The translations under genes and the position numbers were made by a program. The notes below the pieces were generated by a model. That model ran no database searches, was not told the origin of the DNA, and saw nothing but the letters and a program-made list of their open reading frames with translations. From NCBI GenBank assembly GCA_945861305.1, contig CAMATW010000007.1, forward strand, positions 1-64,000: a DNA stretch of 64,000 nucleotides, written 5' to 3'. Below are positions 8,995 through 17,972 of this stretch, in pieces (position 1 is the first letter of the stretch; every line of letters begins with the position of its first letter). This DNA is from Bordetella parapertussis (GTDB taxonomy: Bacteria > Pseudomonadota > Gammaproteobacteria > Burkholderiales > Burkholderiaceae_C).

Positions 8995-10188
8995 CTATCC
9001 CGCGTACAACCACGGCATGTCCATTAAGCTGGCACCTCCCACACGCATGGCTGCGTTACGGGCCCAAGCCAGAGCGCCACTGGCATGGAAGATGTGGGCA
9101 TTGCGCCTGGCTTTGCGCTGAACACGGGCCACCCGTTGCCAACGGCCTAGCGCATAGGCTTGCAAACGTTGCTCAACGCTTAGCCCCGCTTGCGACCAAC
9201 ATTGCGCCAATACGTCCGCGTCTTCGATGGCCATGCCAGCGCCTTGCGCCAAGTAGGGCAGCATGGGATGGGCGGCGTCGCCCAGCAATGCCACCCTGCC
9301 CTTGGCCATATCAGTGGCACTTTGCAAAGGAGGGCGATCAAACAAAGCCCATGCACGCCAATGCTCGGCCATGCGCACCAAGTCTTGCAAGCGGCTGCAA
9401 CAACCTTGGAGCGCAAGATTTAAATCTTCGGCGGTTTGCGCGGCACTGCGTTGGCTGTCCCAGCCTGGGGTCTGCTCTGCGTCAGTGGCTTCGACCAAAA
9501 CCACCACATTCAGCCATTCACCACCGCGCACAGGGTAGTGAACCAGATGCAAACGCGGCCCTAGCCATAAACCCATGGCGTCACTGCGCCACGCTGCGGA
9601 TAAGACATGGCGAGGCAACAGCGTTCTGTAAGCCCAGTGGCCGCTCGCTTGCAGTTGCTGAGAAGGCCATGCAAGTTCACGCACCTTGCTACTGATGCCG
9701 TCAGCACCCACCATGGCTTGGCTTTCATGCCAAACAGCTTGCCCATCAGGCGTCAGCCATTGGGTTTTGACGCACGAGGCATCGGCTTTTGTATCCTGCA
9801 AACGATGCCCCAGATGCAGCGCTGACAGGCCTTGCGCATTGACCGCATCTGACAAAACTTGATGCAAATCTGCCCGGTGAATGGTGAGGTAAGGCGCACC
9901 ATAACGTTGCTCAAACGCCTTTGCCATGAGCAAGCAGCCCAACTGCCGCCCGTCTTGCGCGTCCATCACCTCGAGCTGTGAAGGCACAAAACCTTTGGCT
10001 TGCAGCGCCTCCCAAACGCCCCAAGTTTGCAGTCGCCGCACCGCGTTAGACCCCAAGCCAATGCCTGCGCCCACTTCAGTGAACTCAGGGCTTTGCTCAT
10101 GCAACTGTGAGGCCACACCAAGTTGAGCCAAGGCCAAAGCAGCCGCCATGCCCCCTATTCCGCCGCCTACCAAAAAGATCTCGTGCAA
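8995..10188 (-). CDS. FAD-dependent aromatic-ring monooxygenase
   Basis: A 397-residue group A flavoprotein hydroxylase. The N-terminal Rossmann motif is FLVGGGIGGMAAALALAQLG; the DG motif is VGADGISSKVREL (about residue 165) and the GD motif VALLGDAAHPMLPYLAQG (about residue 285). It most resembles salicylate or 3-hydroxybenzoate 6-hydroxylase-type enzymes; the substrate is not determinable. The start is a TTG at 10188, directly abutting the TAA of the deaminase gene; no ATG lies in a suitable place. As last gene of the Rieske/deaminase operon it might act on the Rieske product, but that is inference. Confidence 0.85.
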   Translation of the reverse strand: MHEIFLVGGGIGGMAAALALAQLGVASQLHEQSPEFTEVGAGIGLGSNAVRRLQTWGVWEALQAKGFVPSQLEVMDAQDGRQLGCLLMAKAFEQRYGAPYLTIHRADLHQVLSDAVNAQGLSALHLGHRLQDTKADASCVKTQWLTPDGQAVWHESQAMVGADGISSKVRELAWPSQQLQASGHWAYRTLLPRHVLSAAWRSDAMGLWLGPRLHLVHYPVRGGEWLNVVVLVEATDAEQTPGWDSQRSAAQTAEDLNLALQGCCSRLQDLVRMAEHWRAWALFDRPPLQSATDMAKGRVALLGDAAHPMLPYLAQGAGMAIEDADVLAQCWSQAGLSVEQRLQAYALGRWQRVARVQRKARRNAHIFHASGALAWARNAAMRVGGASLMDMPWLYAG

Positions 10189-11229
<1,041 letters not shown>

Positions 11230-12240
11230 TCAACACACTCCAAAAGTGATGCCCTGCTGTTGCAAAAAGCGACGGTAAGCGACAGAGCCTTTGTCAACCG
11301 CCACATGCGATTCTGCCCCAGCCTGCAAAGGCAACAAGCGGGGACGCTGCGACTCCAAAACTGGCTTGTCTTGAAAAAAAATGGTGTCTTGAAAGGCCAG
11401 CACCTTGTCAGCAGACACCGCAAAGTCAGCGATGGCCAAGCGAAACCACACCCGACTGTGCTCAGGCGTCATGGGTTGAATGAACAAAGCGATGGATTCT
11501 TCGTAACCCGCTTTCACCCCACTGGTGGCATCAGGCACTTTGGTGAGCACTGCGCTATACGGCTGGCTGACCTCGTAGGAGTAGGCCACCATCGCACCTT
11601 GCGATGCCAAGGCGCTGGACTGCGGTTGCCAAGCTTGGGCATTGACAAGTTTGAAACCCTGGGCCGTGGCCTCAACTTGGTAATCGGGAATGGCCGCATG
11701 GGCAGCGTCGCCCAACCAGCCCGCATGCACAAATCCAAAATGCGCCATGTCTAAAAAATTTTCCACAATGCGCGGCGCACTGGTAGCCACTTCGTATGGC
11801 CCTGCATTGAGTTTGCGCAGCTGTGGTTGCGCTTCAGCAGCAAAGGGTGGAAGCACATGTTCGGTGGTGGTCAATGCGCTGCCCTCTTGGGTTTGCAAAC
11901 ACACCCATACCAAACCATAAGCTTCTTGCACCGCCACCGCACGGGCTTGCTGCGCCACACTGGGCGTGAAGTCGGGCATGGCAGGAATACTCACACACTG
12001 CCCGCTGCCTTGAAACGTCCAACCGTGGTAGGCACACTGCAACGCCCCTTGACAGACTTGTCCCAAAGATAAACGTGCACCTCGGTGCGGGCATTGGTCG
12101 ATCAAGGCTTGGGCTTTGCCTTGCAAGTCGCGCCATAAGACCACGTCATGACCTAGCACCTGCGTCGGCAATGGCGCATGAAGCAAGTCATGCGCATCAC
12201 AAACAGGATGCCAATAGCGGGTTTCAATCTGCACGTTCAC
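11230..12240 (-). CDS. Rieske non-heme iron oxygenase, NdmA-like alpha subunit
   Basis: A 336-residue single-component Rieske oxygenase. The 2Fe-2S site is CPHRGARLSLG ... CAYHGWTF (about residues 48-70), and the mononuclear iron site is NFLDMAHFGFVH (about 153-164, DxxHxxxxH). The C-terminal motif FFQDKPVLESQRP is shared with vanillate and methylxanthine demethylases of the VanA/NdmA branch. The GTG at 12240 is chosen because AGGA lies 5-6 nt upstream and the next residues (QIETRYWHPVC) begin family homology; it overlaps the upstream HNH gene by 17 nt. No reductase gene is nearby. A demethylase or hydroxylase for a purine-like substrate is possible. Confidence 0.85.
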   Translation of the reverse strand: MNVQIETRYWHPVCDAHDLLHAPLPTQVLGHDVVLWRDLQGKAQALIDQCPHRGARLSLGQVCQGALQCAYHGWTFQGSGQCVSIPAMPDFTPSVAQQARAVAVQEAYGLVWVCLQTQEGSALTTTEHVLPPFAAEAQPQLRKLNAGPYEVATSAPRIVENFLDMAHFGFVHAGWLGDAAHAAIPDYQVEATAQGFKLVNAQAWQPQSSALASQGAMVAYSYEVSQPYSAVLTKVPDATSGVKAGYEESIALFIQPMTPEHSRVWFRLAIADFAVSADKVLAFQDTIFFQDKPVLESQRPRLLPLQAGAESHVAVDKGSVAYRRFLQQQGITFGVC

Positions 12241-12769
12241 GTCGTCCTTTGGGAAGGTAGTGTTGGTATTTAGGCACCCACGCTTGGTAAGCGGCGGTCC
12301 AATCGCGTGCGATTTTTTCTTGTGCCTGCGCCAAGTCAATATCGCCATTGCAGACCATTTTGTAAACCACAAATTCCAAATCGTTTTTTTGCTCGGCCGA
12401 CCATTGCCCTTCGCGTGGTTGCGGCCACATATTGCGGGGGTCACTGGGGTTGCCGCCAATGCTCAAGGGAATCAAGTGGTCTTGCTCATAATTTCGGGGG
12501 TCGGTGTCGCTGTAGCGGTACTGGCGAATTTGTTCGCGCTTGAGTCGATTGGTGACACGCTTGTCGGGACGTACGGTAGCGGTATAGCCTTTGACACAAA
12601 CGGTCGCGTGAAGATTTTGCGGTGTGACCGAGGGGTCTACCGCGCCAGGGGTGATGCGGGGGTCAGGCAATGCGCTGGTTTGCGCCCCAATAACGCTGGC
12701 ACTTACCAAGCACAGCCATGCCAAGGCAGCTTGAAAGCAAAAAAAGGCTGCCCGAGGGCAGCCTTTCAT
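12224..12769 (-). CDS. Secreted HNH-type nuclease-like protein
   Basis: A 181-residue predicted exported protein. Residues 1-27 form a signal peptide (basic n-region with K2 and R6, then a hydrophobic core ending VSASVIGA). The mature part has NYEQDHLIPLSIGG followed by NPSDPRNMWPQP (about residues 95-120), an arrangement of the HNH nuclease type with DH and N. The start ATG at 12769 is preferred because it gives the basic n-region. Strikingly, codons 2-10 are the Rho-independent terminator of the upstream gene. The 3' end overlaps the Rieske gene by 17 nt. Confidence 0.75.
   Translation of the reverse strand: MKGCPRAAFFCFQAALAWLCLVSASVIGAQTSALPDPRITPGAVDPSVTPQNLHATVCVKGYTATVRPDKRVTNRLKREQIRQYRYSDTDPRNYEQDHLIPLSIGGNPSDPRNMWPQPREGQWSAEQKNDLEFVVYKMVCNGDIDLAQAQEKIARDWTAAYQAWVPKYQHYLPKGRRERAD
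12739..12766 (-). terminator. Rho-independent terminator of the BMP-binding-protein gene
   Basis: On the minus strand: AAA, stem GGCTGCC, loop CTCG, stem GGCAGCC, then seven or more T. It lies about 20 nt after the TAA at 12787 and inside the first codons of the HNH gene, so it is both a terminator and signal-peptide coding sequence. Confidence 0.88.
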
Positions 12770-12786
12770 GGACTGGTGATCCAGCA

Positions 12787-13926
12787 TTACTTGTTGCCGG
12801 GCACTTTGCCTTCGACGCCTTTGACGTAGAAGTTCACGCCGCTCAAGAACTTGTCGTCAGCGACTTCGTCTTTCTTCAGCAGAGTTTTGCCGGTGTTGTC
12901 GACCAAGGGGCCTTTCCAAATGGCAAAGGTCCCTTCCTTCAAACCAGCTTTGATTTCATCGACTTTGGCTTTGGTGTCAGCAGGCACGTCTTCAGCAACA
13001 GACACCAAATCGATAGCGCCTTCTTTCACGCCCCACCAAATGCCCGTACCACCCACCCATTTGCCTTCCAAGGCTTCACGTGTGGTTTGAATGTAGTAAG
13101 GCGCCCAGTTGATAACAGCAGAGGCCAAGTGGGCTTTGGGGCCGTAGGCGGTCATGTCAGAGTCCCAACCGAAAGCACGCTTGCCTTTTTCTTCAGCTGT
13201 TTTCAAAACGGCTGGCGAGTCGGTATTTTGGAACAGCACGTCAGCGCCGCTGTTGATCAACGATGTAGCGGCTTCGGTTTCTTTGGGTGGGTTGAACCAC
13301 TCATTGACCCAAACCACTTTGGTTTTGACTTTGGGGTTGACCGACTGTGCGCCCAAGGTGAAGGCGTTGATATTGCGAACCACTTCAGGAATGGGGATGG
13401 AAGCGACCACGCCCAAAGTGTTGGACTTGGTCATCTTGCCAGCGATCACACCTGCCATGTACGCGCCTTCGTAGGTACGACTGTCGTAGGTGCGCATGTT
13501 TTCAGCTTGCTTGAAGCCAGTGGCATGTTCGAACTTGACATCTTTAGAGTCAGCAGCCACTTTGAGCATGGGTTCCATGTAACCAAAGGTGGTGCCAAAA
13601 ATAAGTTTGTTGCCTTGGCTGACCATGTCACGGAAATTGCGCTCTGCGTCAGCAGACTCGGAAACGTTTTCGGTGAAAGAGGTTTTGATTTTGTCGCCGA
13701 ATTCGGCTTCCAAGGCTTTGCGCGCGTTGTCGTGCGCAAAAGTCCAGCCGCCGTCGCCCACTGGGCCGACGTAGGCAAAAGCAATTTTCAAAGGCTCTGG
13801 CTTGGGTGCTTCGACCACAGGTGCGGGTTTGGGTTCTTCTTTTTTGCCGCAGCCGACCATGAGGGCCGCAGCCACCAAGCCCAGTGCAGCGGCACGGAAC
13901 CAAGTGCGTTTATACAAATCAGTCAT
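12787..13926 (-). CDS. BMP family ABC transporter substrate-binding lipoprotein
   Basis: A 379-residue basic-membrane-protein (BMP/Med) family periplasmic binding protein. The lipobox is LMVGC at about residues 22-26, followed by a Lys/Pro-rich linker. The core begins PLKIAFAYVGPVGDGGWTF and includes YEGAYMAGVIAGKMT. BMP proteins bind nucleosides or purines, for example PnrA and RfuA. With the ATPase and two permeases upstream and xdhAB-guaD divergent, uptake of a purine nucleoside or base is likely. It is separated from the permeases by a 470-nt repeat block, so it may have its own promoter. Confidence 0.9.
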   Translation of the reverse strand: MTDLYKRTWFRAAALGLVAAALMVGCGKKEEPKPAPVVEAPKPEPLKIAFAYVGPVGDGGWTFAHDNARKALEAEFGDKIKTSFTENVSESADAERNFRDMVSQGNKLIFGTTFGYMEPMLKVAADSKDVKFEHATGFKQAENMRTYDSRTYEGAYMAGVIAGKMTKSNTLGVVASIPIPEVVRNINAFTLGAQSVNPKVKTKVVWVNEWFNPPKETEAATSLINSGADVLFQNTDSPAVLKTAEEKGKRAFGWDSDMTAYGPKAHLASAVINWAPYYIQTTREALEGKWVGGTGIWWGVKEGAIDLVSVAEDVPADTKAKVDEIKAGLKEGTFAIWKGPLVDNTGKTLLKKDEVADDKFLSGVNFYVKGVEGKVPGNK

Positions 13927-14042
13927 GAAATTTCCTTAAGGGATGGGACGACGATGGGAACATACAGGATTATGACGGCTGAAAAGGGTTTCCCCTGATG
14001 TTGGCTTTTGCGTTAGAAAGTTTGCACTTTTATAAGTATTAG

Positions 14043-14363
14043 CGTCATTGCGAGGCGCTTGCGCCGAAGCAATCCCCGTCATTGCGAAGCCCGCAGGGCT
14101 GAAGCAATCTCAAGGCGAGCGCCCCAGGCTCGGCCTCGCCTCCATGCTGACACAACGTCGGCTATGGCCGACCTGCGACGCTTGCCTTACCACTACTGGC
14201 TAAGTGAACCTTGCAATTTGTCTACTTGTTGCATTTCACCGTAAGCCTTCAAGCGTGGCAGTGGTAAGGGCTGCGTAGCGACATGGTGCAAGCCCGGAGC
14301 GAGCAGCCCTTGCCGCTGTTGCGCTGTGAGGGTTTGGTTAGTCGCAAGCGCCTCGAAATGACG
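14043..14363. repeat. Compound REP / MITE-like block with terminal inverted repeats
   Basis: The 472-nt gap 13927-14398 has no gene. The left end 14043-14063 and right end 14343-14363 are 21-nt inverted repeats with one mismatch (CGTCATTGCGAGGCGCTTGCG). Two tandem family-A units occupy 14043-14073 and 14077-14110 and an inverted half copy lies at 14368-14392. Inside, CCTTACCAC near 14184 matches inverted GTGGTAAGG near 14265, and GGTAAGGGCTGC pairs imperfectly with GCAGCCCTTGCC. No transposase is encoded; it may be a non-autonomous element or BIME-like cluster. It splits the ABC operon. Confidence 0.6.
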
Positions 14364-14398
14364 GGGAGATTGCTTCGCTGCGCTCGCAATGTCGATCG

Positions 14399-15313
14399 TT
14401 AGGGGTAGAAGGGTTTGCCCAGCGAGGCAGGCATGTTCACCCGAATCCACTGCGGATTGCGCGAAATCAGGGCCAGAACCACGATGGTGGCGAGGTAAGG
14501 CAACATGCTCAAGAACTGGCTGGGCATCTCCACACCGCTGGCTTGCAAATGAAATTGCAGCATGGTCACGCCGCCAAACAAATACGCGCCCAGCAGCACC
14601 CGCGCAGGCCGCCAAGTGGCGAAAGTGGTGAGCGCCAGCGCAATCCAACCCTTGCCGGCAATCATGCCCTCCACCCACAGCGGGGTATAGATGATGGAGA
14701 TATAAGCACCCGCCAAACCACACAAAGCCCCGCCCATGACCACGGCACCCAAACGAATGCCGCGCACCGAATACCCCAAGGCGTGGGCAGACTGCGGCGA
14801 CTCGCCAACTGCGCGCAGTACCAAGCCGGCACGGCTGCGCTGTAAAAACCAGATGAGTGCGATGGTGAAGACAATGACCAAATACACCATGGGGTGTTGC
14901 TTGAACAACGCGGGACCGACAAAGGGCAGGTCGACCAAGCCAGGCACCTCGAACTTCATGCGCTCAGGCAATTTGGCTTGCACATAGCCGGTACCCACAA
15001 ACGCCGAAAAACCCACGCCAAACAGACTTAGTGCCAAACCTGTGGCGTATTGGTTGGTGTTGAGGCCAATCACCAAAGCCCCAAAAATGAGCGCCAACAA
15101 GCCACCTGCAGCCATGCCTGCTGCAAAGCCCAGCACATCGCTGCCGGTGTGTACCACTGCTGCATAACCGGCGATGGCAGCGCACAGCATCATGCCCTCG
15201 GCACCTAAATTGACCACGCCGGATTTTTCGTTGATGAGCAAACCCAAAGCGGCGATGGCCAGCACGGTGCCTGCGTTGAGGGTTGCGCCTAGTAACAAGG
15301 CATAGGTTTCCAT
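14399..15313 (-). CDS. BMP-type ABC transporter permease 2
   Basis: A 304-residue inner-membrane permease of the branched-chain/BMP class with about eight to nine helices. LLINEKSGVVNLGAEGMML (about residues 26-44) is the conserved segment of this permease family, and the coupling region GESPQSAHALGYSVRGIRLG is at about residues 170-190. It pairs with the 15313-16392 permease. ATG at 15313 overlaps the preceding TGA (TGATG); a GTG one codon earlier is possible. Confidence 0.9.
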   Translation of the reverse strand: METYALLLGATLNAGTVLAIAALGLLINEKSGVVNLGAEGMMLCAAIAGYAAVVHTGSDVLGFAAGMAAGGLLALIFGALVIGLNTNQYATGLALSLFGVGFSAFVGTGYVQAKLPERMKFEVPGLVDLPFVGPALFKQHPMVYLVIVFTIALIWFLQRSRAGLVLRAVGESPQSAHALGYSVRGIRLGAVVMGGALCGLAGAYISIIYTPLWVEGMIAGKGWIALALTTFATWRPARVLLGAYLFGGVTMLQFHLQASGVEMPSQFLSMLPYLATIVVLALISRNPQWIRVNMPASLGKPFYP

Positions 15314-16392
15314 CACACCATCTCCGCGCGTGGGGCTTGCCAGCGCAAGCGGTAGTTCATGAGGACATCACAGGCCAATAAGCTAAAGAGCAGCAAGCCT
15401 TGGAACACGCCGGTGAGTGACTTGGGCAAACCCAAACGCGATTGCGCCAACTCGCCGCCAATGTAAAACATGCTCATGAGCAGTGCAGAAAACACCATGC
15501 CCACCGGGTGCAAGCGCCCGACAAAAGCCACGATGATGGCGGCAAAACCATAGCCCACCGGCACATAGGGGGTGAGCTGGCCAATCGGGCCAGCCACCTC
15601 CAAAGCACCCGCTAAACCGGCCGCGCCACCCGACACCAACAAAGCCACCCAAATGGCGCGGCGCGATGAAAACCCGGCGTAGCGGGCCGCTTGTGGCGCC
15701 AAGCCGCCGATTTGCTGCGCCCAACCTGCGCGGGTACGAAACAAAAACACCCACATCACCAACACGCCCAGCAGCGCTAATATCAAACCGATATTGACCC
15801 TAGAGCCTTTGAACAGACGCGGAATTTGGGTCGCGGTTTCAAAGGTTTTGGTTTGCGGAAAGTTGTAGCCCAAGGGGTCTTTCCAAGGGCCGTAGACCAA
15901 ATAGCCCAACACCATGATGGCGACATACACCAACATAAGACTGACCAAAATTTCATTGGCATGGAAGCGGTCACGCAGCCAAGCGGTGATGCCTGCCCAC
16001 ACCATGCCGCCCAGTGTGCCCGCCAACAACAAGGGCACCACCATCCAAGCCCCACTGGTTTTGTCGGCCAACAATGCCACACCTGTGGCGAACACCGCAC
16101 CCATGACGTATTGCCCCTCTGCGCCAATGTTCCACACATTGGAGCGAAAGCACAGCGCCAGCCCCAAAGCAATCAGCAACAAAGGCGTGGCTTTGACCAC
16201 CAACTCACCTATTGCATAGCCGCTGCGTATGGGTTCCCAAAAAAACACGGCCAAGCCCTTGACAGGGTCTTTGCCCAGCATCACAAACAAGATGACACCC
16301 AGCACCACCGTGAGAACCAAGGCTAACAAGGGCGAGGCAATACGCCAAAAATCGGAGGGCTGTGGTCGGGCTTCGAGTTTGAACATGGTCAT
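15313..16392 (-). CDS. BMP-type ABC transporter permease 1
   Basis: A 359-residue permease with a short cytoplasmic N-terminus (MTMFKLEARPQPSDF), then about nine hydrophobic segments. FRSNVWNIGAEGQYVMGAV (about residues 84-102) is the family signature, matching nucleoside ABC permeases such as NupP/YufP. ATG overlaps the TGA of the ATPase gene (ATGA), indicating translational coupling in the order ATPase, permease 1, permease 2. Confidence 0.9.
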   Translation of the reverse strand: MTMFKLEARPQPSDFWRIASPLLALVLTVVLGVILFVMLGKDPVKGLAVFFWEPIRSGYAIGELVVKATPLLLIALGLALCFRSNVWNIGAEGQYVMGAVFATGVALLADKTSGAWMVVPLLLAGTLGGMVWAGITAWLRDRFHANEILVSLMLVYVAIMVLGYLVYGPWKDPLGYNFPQTKTFETATQIPRLFKGSRVNIGLILALLGVLVMWVFLFRTRAGWAQQIGGLAPQAARYAGFSSRRAIWVALLVSGGAAGLAGALEVAGPIGQLTPYVPVGYGFAAIIVAFVGRLHPVGMVFSALLMSMFYIGGELAQSRLGLPKSLTGVFQGLLLFSLLACDVLMNYRLRWQAPRAEMV

Positions 16393-17906
16393 TGCACCGA
16401 TTCTTCAGCGTGGTCCCACAAACCACTCATCCAAGCGCCAATTTTTGCGACCGTGGCATCGGCACATGCGATGGACGGCGACAAACGCCCCTGCGCCATC
16501 ACATGCAAACGGTCGCTGAGTTCGAACAATTCGTCTAACTCCTCGCTGACGACCAACACCGCGCAGCCAGCGTCTCGAAGCGCCATTAAGGCAGCGCGGA
16601 TTTGCGCCGAAGCGCCCACATCGACGCCCCAAGTGGGCTGGGAAACAATCAACAGCTTGGGGGATGCGTCGATCTCGCGTCCAACGATGAATTTTTGCAA
16701 ATTGCCACCCGAGAGCGACTGCGCCAAGGCCTGTGCGCCACCCGCCTTGACTTGGTAGCGACTGATGATGGACTCGGCTTGGGTTTTCAAGGCGGCCATG
16801 TCGATCCAACCGGCGCTGTTGATGGCGTCGTCCCGCGTGAGCAAGAGGTTGTGCGCCAAACTGAGGCTAGGTACCGCGCCTCGGCCCAAGCGCTCATCAG
16901 GTACAAAATGCAAACCACGTTTGCGGCGGTACGCAGGCCCTTGCGAGCCCACAGCTTGCCCTTGCAAACAAATGCTGTCATCAGGTGCGCGGGTGTCCTC
17001 GCCGCTCAAGGCATACAGCAGTTCGCGCTGCCCATTACCGGACACGCCAGCGATACCCACAATTTCACCTTGGCGCACCTCTAAATCTATGGGCTGCAAA
17101 TTCATGCCAAAGGGGTCGAGGCGCGGCAAACTGAGTTGCTTGACAGCCAAAACCACCTCACCTGGTTGGCTGGTTTGGTGTACCAAGGCAGAGGGTTCGC
17201 TGCCAATCATCATTTGGCTGAGCGAGGCATTGGTCTCTTGGCTGGGAATGCATTCACCACTGACACGCCCACTGCGCAACACGGTGCAGTGGGTGCACAA
17301 AGCACGGATTTCATGCAGCTTGTGGCTGATGTACAAAATGCTGCAACCCTCTTCTACCAATTGGCGAAGCACAGCAAACAGTTTGTCCACCGCTTGAGGT
17401 GTGAGCACCGAGGTGGGTTCGTCCAATATCAGTAAACGTGGTTCAGACAACAAGGCGCGAATGATTTCCACCCGCTGCATCTCGCCCACGCTCAATGTAT
17501 GCACAGGGCGCTCGGGCTCTAAATCCAGCCCATAAAGAGCAGCCTTATCGCGGATGCGCTGGGTCACCTCAGCCAAGGACAACGATTTGTCCAAACCCAG
17601 CCAGACGTTTTGCGCCACACTCAAAGTGTCAAACAGGCTGAAATGCTGAAACACCATGCTGATGCCCAAGGCGCGGGCTTGCTGCGGGCTTCGAATCTGT
17701 ACAGGCTTACCGTCAAAGTGAATGTTGCCGGCGTCGGGTTGGACAGCGCCGTAAATGATTTTCATGAGGGTGGACTTGCCAGCGCCGTTCTCACCCAAAA
17801 TGGCGTGGATTTGCTTGGGCATGACATTCAGGTCGATGGCGTCATTGGCCAGCACCGCTGGATAGCGCTTGCTGATGTGCGACAGTGCCAGCAGCGGCGT
17901 GCTCAT
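16389..17906 (-). CDS. ABC transporter ATPase with two nucleotide-binding domains
   Basis: A 505-residue ATPase with fused domains, as in simple-sugar and nucleoside importers. Domain 1 has Walker A GENGAGKSTLMK (about residues 38-49), signature LSVGEMQRVEI (about 138-148) and Walker [12 protein letters not shown]. Domain 2 has a degenerate P-loop GVSGNGQRELL (about 288-298), signature LSGGNLQKFIVGRE (about 403-416) and LLIVSQPTWGVDVGA. The degenerate second site is usual for this class. First gene of the minus-strand transporter operon, divergent from xdhA. Confidence 0.92.
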   Translation of the reverse strand: MSTPLLALSHISKRYPAVLANDAIDLNVMPKQIHAILGENGAGKSTLMKIIYGAVQPDAGNIHFDGKPVQIRSPQQARALGISMVFQHFSLFDTLSVAQNVWLGLDKSLSLAEVTQRIRDKAALYGLDLEPERPVHTLSVGEMQRVEIIRALLSEPRLLILDEPTSVLTPQAVDKLFAVLRQLVEEGCSILYISHKLHEIRALCTHCTVLRSGRVSGECIPSQETNASLSQMMIGSEPSALVHQTSQPGEVVLAVKQLSLPRLDPFGMNLQPIDLEVRQGEIVGIAGVSGNGQRELLYALSGEDTRAPDDSICLQGQAVGSQGPAYRRKRGLHFVPDERLGRGAVPSLSLAHNLLLTRDDAINSAGWIDMAALKTQAESIISRYQVKAGGAQALAQSLSGGNLQKFIVGREIDASPKLLIVSQPTWGVDVGASAQIRAALMALRDAGCAVLVVSEELDELFELSDRLHVMAQGRLSPSIACADATVAKIGAWMSGLWDHAEESVQ

Positions 17907-17915
17907 GGGCGGCCA

Positions 17916-17939
17916 TGCACCCGCTGACTAAGCGGTGCA
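17916..17939. promoter_or_regulatory. Dyad between purine ABC operon and xdhA
   Basis: TGCACC (17916-17921) and GGTGCA (17934-17939) flank an inner GCT-GACTA-AGC, giving an imperfect 24-nt palindrome in the 66-nt divergent intergenic region. The half-sites look like NtrC half-sites, but the spacing is too long for an NtrC dimer site. It may be an operator shared by purine uptake and xanthine oxidation. Confidence 0.4.
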
Positions 17940-17972
17940 ACAATCCCACTCCAACAGAAACACAATGTTCGC

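Noticed and set aside
8995-10188. Assigning the FAD monooxygenase as a urate hydroxylase of the HpxO type
   Set aside because: Its motifs follow the salicylate/3-hydroxybenzoate hydroxylase pattern, and PuuD already supplies urate oxidation.
17916-17939. Calling the xdhA upstream dyad an NtrC site
   Set aside because: Half-sites match, but the spacer is 12 nt, longer than in NtrC sites; left as an unassigned dyad.
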